From positions 1 to 9,306 of the forward strand of contig JAOZVT010000603.1 of assembly GCA_025869455.1 (NCBI GenBank): a DNA stretch of 9,306 nt, given 5' to 3'. A program made the translations under genes and the position numbers. The notes beneath the pieces are model-generated. The model did not search any database. It worked only from the letters and a program-made list of their open reading frames with translations, and was not told the DNA's origin. The stretch is from Prosthecobacter sp. (lineage in GTDB: Bacteria; Verrucomicrobiota; Verrucomicrobiia; Verrucomicrobiales; Verrucomicrobiaceae). Shown piece after piece: positions 7,583 to 9,306 of this stretch (its first letter is position 1; every line of letters starts with the position of its first letter).

Positions 7583-7780
7583 ATATTCGTGGGTCTGATA
7601 TGTGAGGCTTCTTGCACGATTACCTGGGGAGACAGCGTTGGAAATGGTGTTTAGGTGGCTCATTTTCAGTCATATTGAGACAGATGGCTCTCCATACCTT
7701 GACGCCTCGCCTTTCCGCCTTACCAAGAGTGTGCTCCTTCCTGGCTCCTGATTTGTTCACCCGCCGATTGCCTTTTTCTC
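7583..7780. other. Intergenic leader upstream of parE
   Basis: This region of about 200 bp separates the divergent operon from parE. Its composition returns to that of the surrounding DNA. It must carry the parE promoter if parE is first in its unit, but I find no convincing -35/-10 pair. The sequence just before the parE ATG (GATTGCCTTTTTCTC) is pyrimidine-rich with no Shine-Dalgarno sequence. A 62-codon frame through it (7612-7800) runs into parE in another phase and looks spurious. Confidence 0.4.
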
Positions 7781-9306
7781 ATGTCCACACCTGCCCATAA
7801 TTATACCGAAGACAGCATCCGCTCGCTCGACTGGCGCGAGCACATCCGTCTGCGTCCAGGGATGTACATTGGGAAACTGGGGGACGGCTCTCAGCCGGAA
7901 GACGGCATCTATGTTCTCTTAAAAGAGGTCATCGATAACTGCATTGATGAGCATGTGATGGGCTACGGTAAGGTGATTGAGGTTCAGATTACGGAAGATC
8001 AGCAAGCGACCATCCGCGATTATGGCCGGGGTATTCCGCTTGGGAAACTGATGGAGTGCTGTGCCCAGATCAATACGGGAGCTAAATATGACAGTGAGGT
8101 CTTCAAGCGCTCGGTTGGACTCAATGGCGTGGGTATCAAAGCGGTCAATGCGCTGAGCATCCGTTTTCAAATCCAGGCCTTCCGTGACAAGCAGACCCGT
8201 GCCATGGAGTTTAGCCAGGGACTTGTCCGTAAAGATATGAAATCTCCTCAGGCTACCGAAGAGGCTGACGGCACCCAAATTTCATTCCGCCCAGATCCTG
8301 AGAACTTTACCAGCAAGGTGCATTTTAAGCTGGATTATGTGCGGGAGATGCTGCGTTTCTACTCCTGGTTAAACCCCGGTCTGACACTTAAGCTCAATGG
8401 AGAGAGCTTTAAATCCAAGGATGGTCTGCGTGACCTCATTGCCGCCAAGCTGACAGAATCACCTCAGTATCCCGTCATTCATCTGGATGGGACGGATGTG
8501 GAAGTCGCCTTTACCCACGGCAGTGGTTATGGCGAAGAATTTTACACCTTCGTCAATGGTCAGCACACGACTCAGGGCGGGACTCATATGGCGGCCTTTC
8601 GTGAGGCGATTGTGCAGGAGTGCCGGGAGTTTTATAAAAAACAGTTCGAGCCGGGAGATGTACGTACAGGGATTATCGCGGCAGTGTCCGTGAAGGTGCA
8701 GGAGCCCATCTTCGAAAGCCAGACGAAGACAAAGCTGGGTTCCACCCACATGGAACCGAATGGGAGGAGCCTGCGCACGCATGTCATCAACACGGTGGTG
8801 AAGGAGCTGGATAACTACCTGCATAAAAATGGGGAGATTGCCAAATCACTCCAAGAAAAAATCTTGGCGAATGAGAAAGAGCGCAAGGAGATCTCAGGCA
8901 TCCAGAAGGCAGCTCGTGACAGTGCCAAAAAAGCCAAGGTGCATAATAAAAAGTTGCGTGATTGCCGCATCCATCTGGACTCTAAAGACAAACAGCGGGA
9001 AGAAAGTACGCTCTTTATTACTGAGGGTGACAGCGCCTCCGGCTCCATCACCAGCAGTCGTGATGTGAATACACAGGGAGTCTTCTCTCTACGTGGGAAG
9101 CCACTGAACTGTTTTGGACTCAGTCGCAAGATCGTCTATGAAAATGAGGAGTTCTACCTCCTGGCCAATGCGCTGCAGATTGACGAAAACATCGAAGACC
9201 TTCGCTACAATAAGATCGTTCTCGCCACAGATGCGGATGTGGATGGTATGCACATTCGCCTGCTTATGATCACGTTCTTTTTGCAGTTCTTCCCTGAGAT
9301 CGTGCG
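7781..9306 (+). CDS. parE: DNA topoisomerase IV subunit B (ParE), 3'-truncated by the window edge
   Basis: This is the ATPase subunit of a type IIA topoisomerase, which with ParC decatenates replicated chromosomes. The window holds 508 codons without a stop. The N-terminus (YTEDSIRSLDWREHIRLRPG, then MYIGKLGDGS) and EVIDNCIDE (N53 for Mg-ATP) match the ParE type I know from Bacteroidota and Verrucomicrobiota. Further GHKL motifs are DYGRGIP (80-86) and GLNGVGIKAVNALS (113-126). QTKTKLG (314-320) carries the transducer lysine that contacts ATP. The TOPRIM domain shows LFITEGDSASGSI with E415, SLRGKPLN (436-443) and ATDADVDGMHIR with D484, D486 and D488. GyrB usually has EGDSAGGSA and DADVDGSHI, so EGDSASGSI and DADVDGMHI favour ParE. 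ATG 7781 is the only sensible start because no earlier in-frame start fits the conserved N-terminus. No Shine-Dalgarno sequence precedes it. It is transcribed away from the coiled-coil/kinase operon. The remainder of TOPRIM and the C-terminus lie outside the window. Confidence 0.9.
   Translation, partial: MSTPAHNYTEDSIRSLDWREHIRLRPGMYIGKLGDGSQPEDGIYVLLKEVIDNCIDEHVMGYGKVIEVQITEDQQATIRDYGRGIPLGKLMECCAQINTGAKYDSEVFKRSVGLNGVGIKAVNALSIRFQIQAFRDKQTRAMEFSQGLVRKDMKSPQATEEADGTQISFRPDPENFTSKVHFKLDYVREMLRFYSWLNPGLTLKLNGESFKSKDGLRDLIAAKLTESPQYPVIHLDGTDVEVAFTHGSGYGEEFYTFVNGQHTTQGGTHMAAFREAIVQECREFYKKQFEPGDVRTGIIAAVSVKVQEPIFESQTKTKLGSTHMEPNGRSLRTHVINTVVKELDNYLHKNGEIAKSLQEKILANEKERKEISGIQKAARDSAKKAKVHNKKLRDCRIHLDSKDKQREESTLFITEGDSASGSITSSRDVNTQGVFSLRGKPLNCFGLSRKIVYENEEFYLLANALQIDENIEDLRYNKIVLATDADVDGMHIRLLMITFFLQFFPEIV

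Noticed and set aside
7510..7617. 36-codon N-terminal extension of the coiled-coil protein, starting at GTG 7617
   Set aside because: The DNA is promoter-like and A/T-dominated; the hydrophobic stretch (FLWIYLIFYINL) is what AT-rich noncoding DNA tends to encode. A real membrane anchor is not fully excluded.
7675..7700. TTGAGA...TACCTT as a parE promoter
   Set aside because: The spacing is about 14 bp and the -10 match is weak. It is not better than chance.
7612..7800. 62-codon + strand frame before parE
   Set aside because: It overlaps the parE start in another phase, shows no domain and has composition typical of a chance frame.
8459..8824. 121-codon - strand frame
   Set aside because: It lies entirely inside parE, which has conserved motifs throughout; this is an antisense shadow.

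Overview
The window looks like chromosomal DNA from a Verrucomicrobiota bacterium, probably near Prosthecobacter/Verrucomicrobium. The evidence is an Ig-like and putative-Ig surface protein with the modular beta-rich C-terminus common in that phylum, a Bacteroidota/Verrucomicrobiota-style topoisomerase IV B subunit, moderate GC with scattered AT-rich intergenic DNA, and starts that mostly lack a clear Shine-Dalgarno sequence. The placement comes from recalled sequence resemblance, not from a search.

Left part (1-4696, all + strand): the 3' end of a large secreted Ig-domain protein; a small unrecognised protein with one membrane segment (2101-2517); a perfect 9-bp inverted repeat (2525-2547); and a complete TonB-dependent outer-membrane receptor (2633-4696) with signal peptide, TonB-box-like segment, His-containing plug and terminal Phe. 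A perfect 14-bp hairpin (4727-4758) separates it from the convergent genes on the other strand and probably ends transcription both ways.

Middle part (4784-7509, - strand): a two-gene unit joined by an ATGA overlap. The first gene encodes a low-complexity, coiled-coil protein whose C-terminal helix resembles the oligomerisation region of the polar organiser PopZ. The second encodes a CckA-like hybrid histidine kinase: two membrane segments, PAS, HisKA, HATPase and receiver domain. This pair is the most interesting item in the window. It could be a scaffold-plus-kinase module for localised signalling outside Alphaproteobacteria, but the PopZ link rests on a short motif read by eye.

Right part (7510-9306): a divergent intergenic region with a strongly AT-rich half, then the first 508 codons of parE on the + strand, cut off by the window edge in the TOPRIM domain. 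I see no tRNA, rRNA, CRISPR, transposase or other mobile element.
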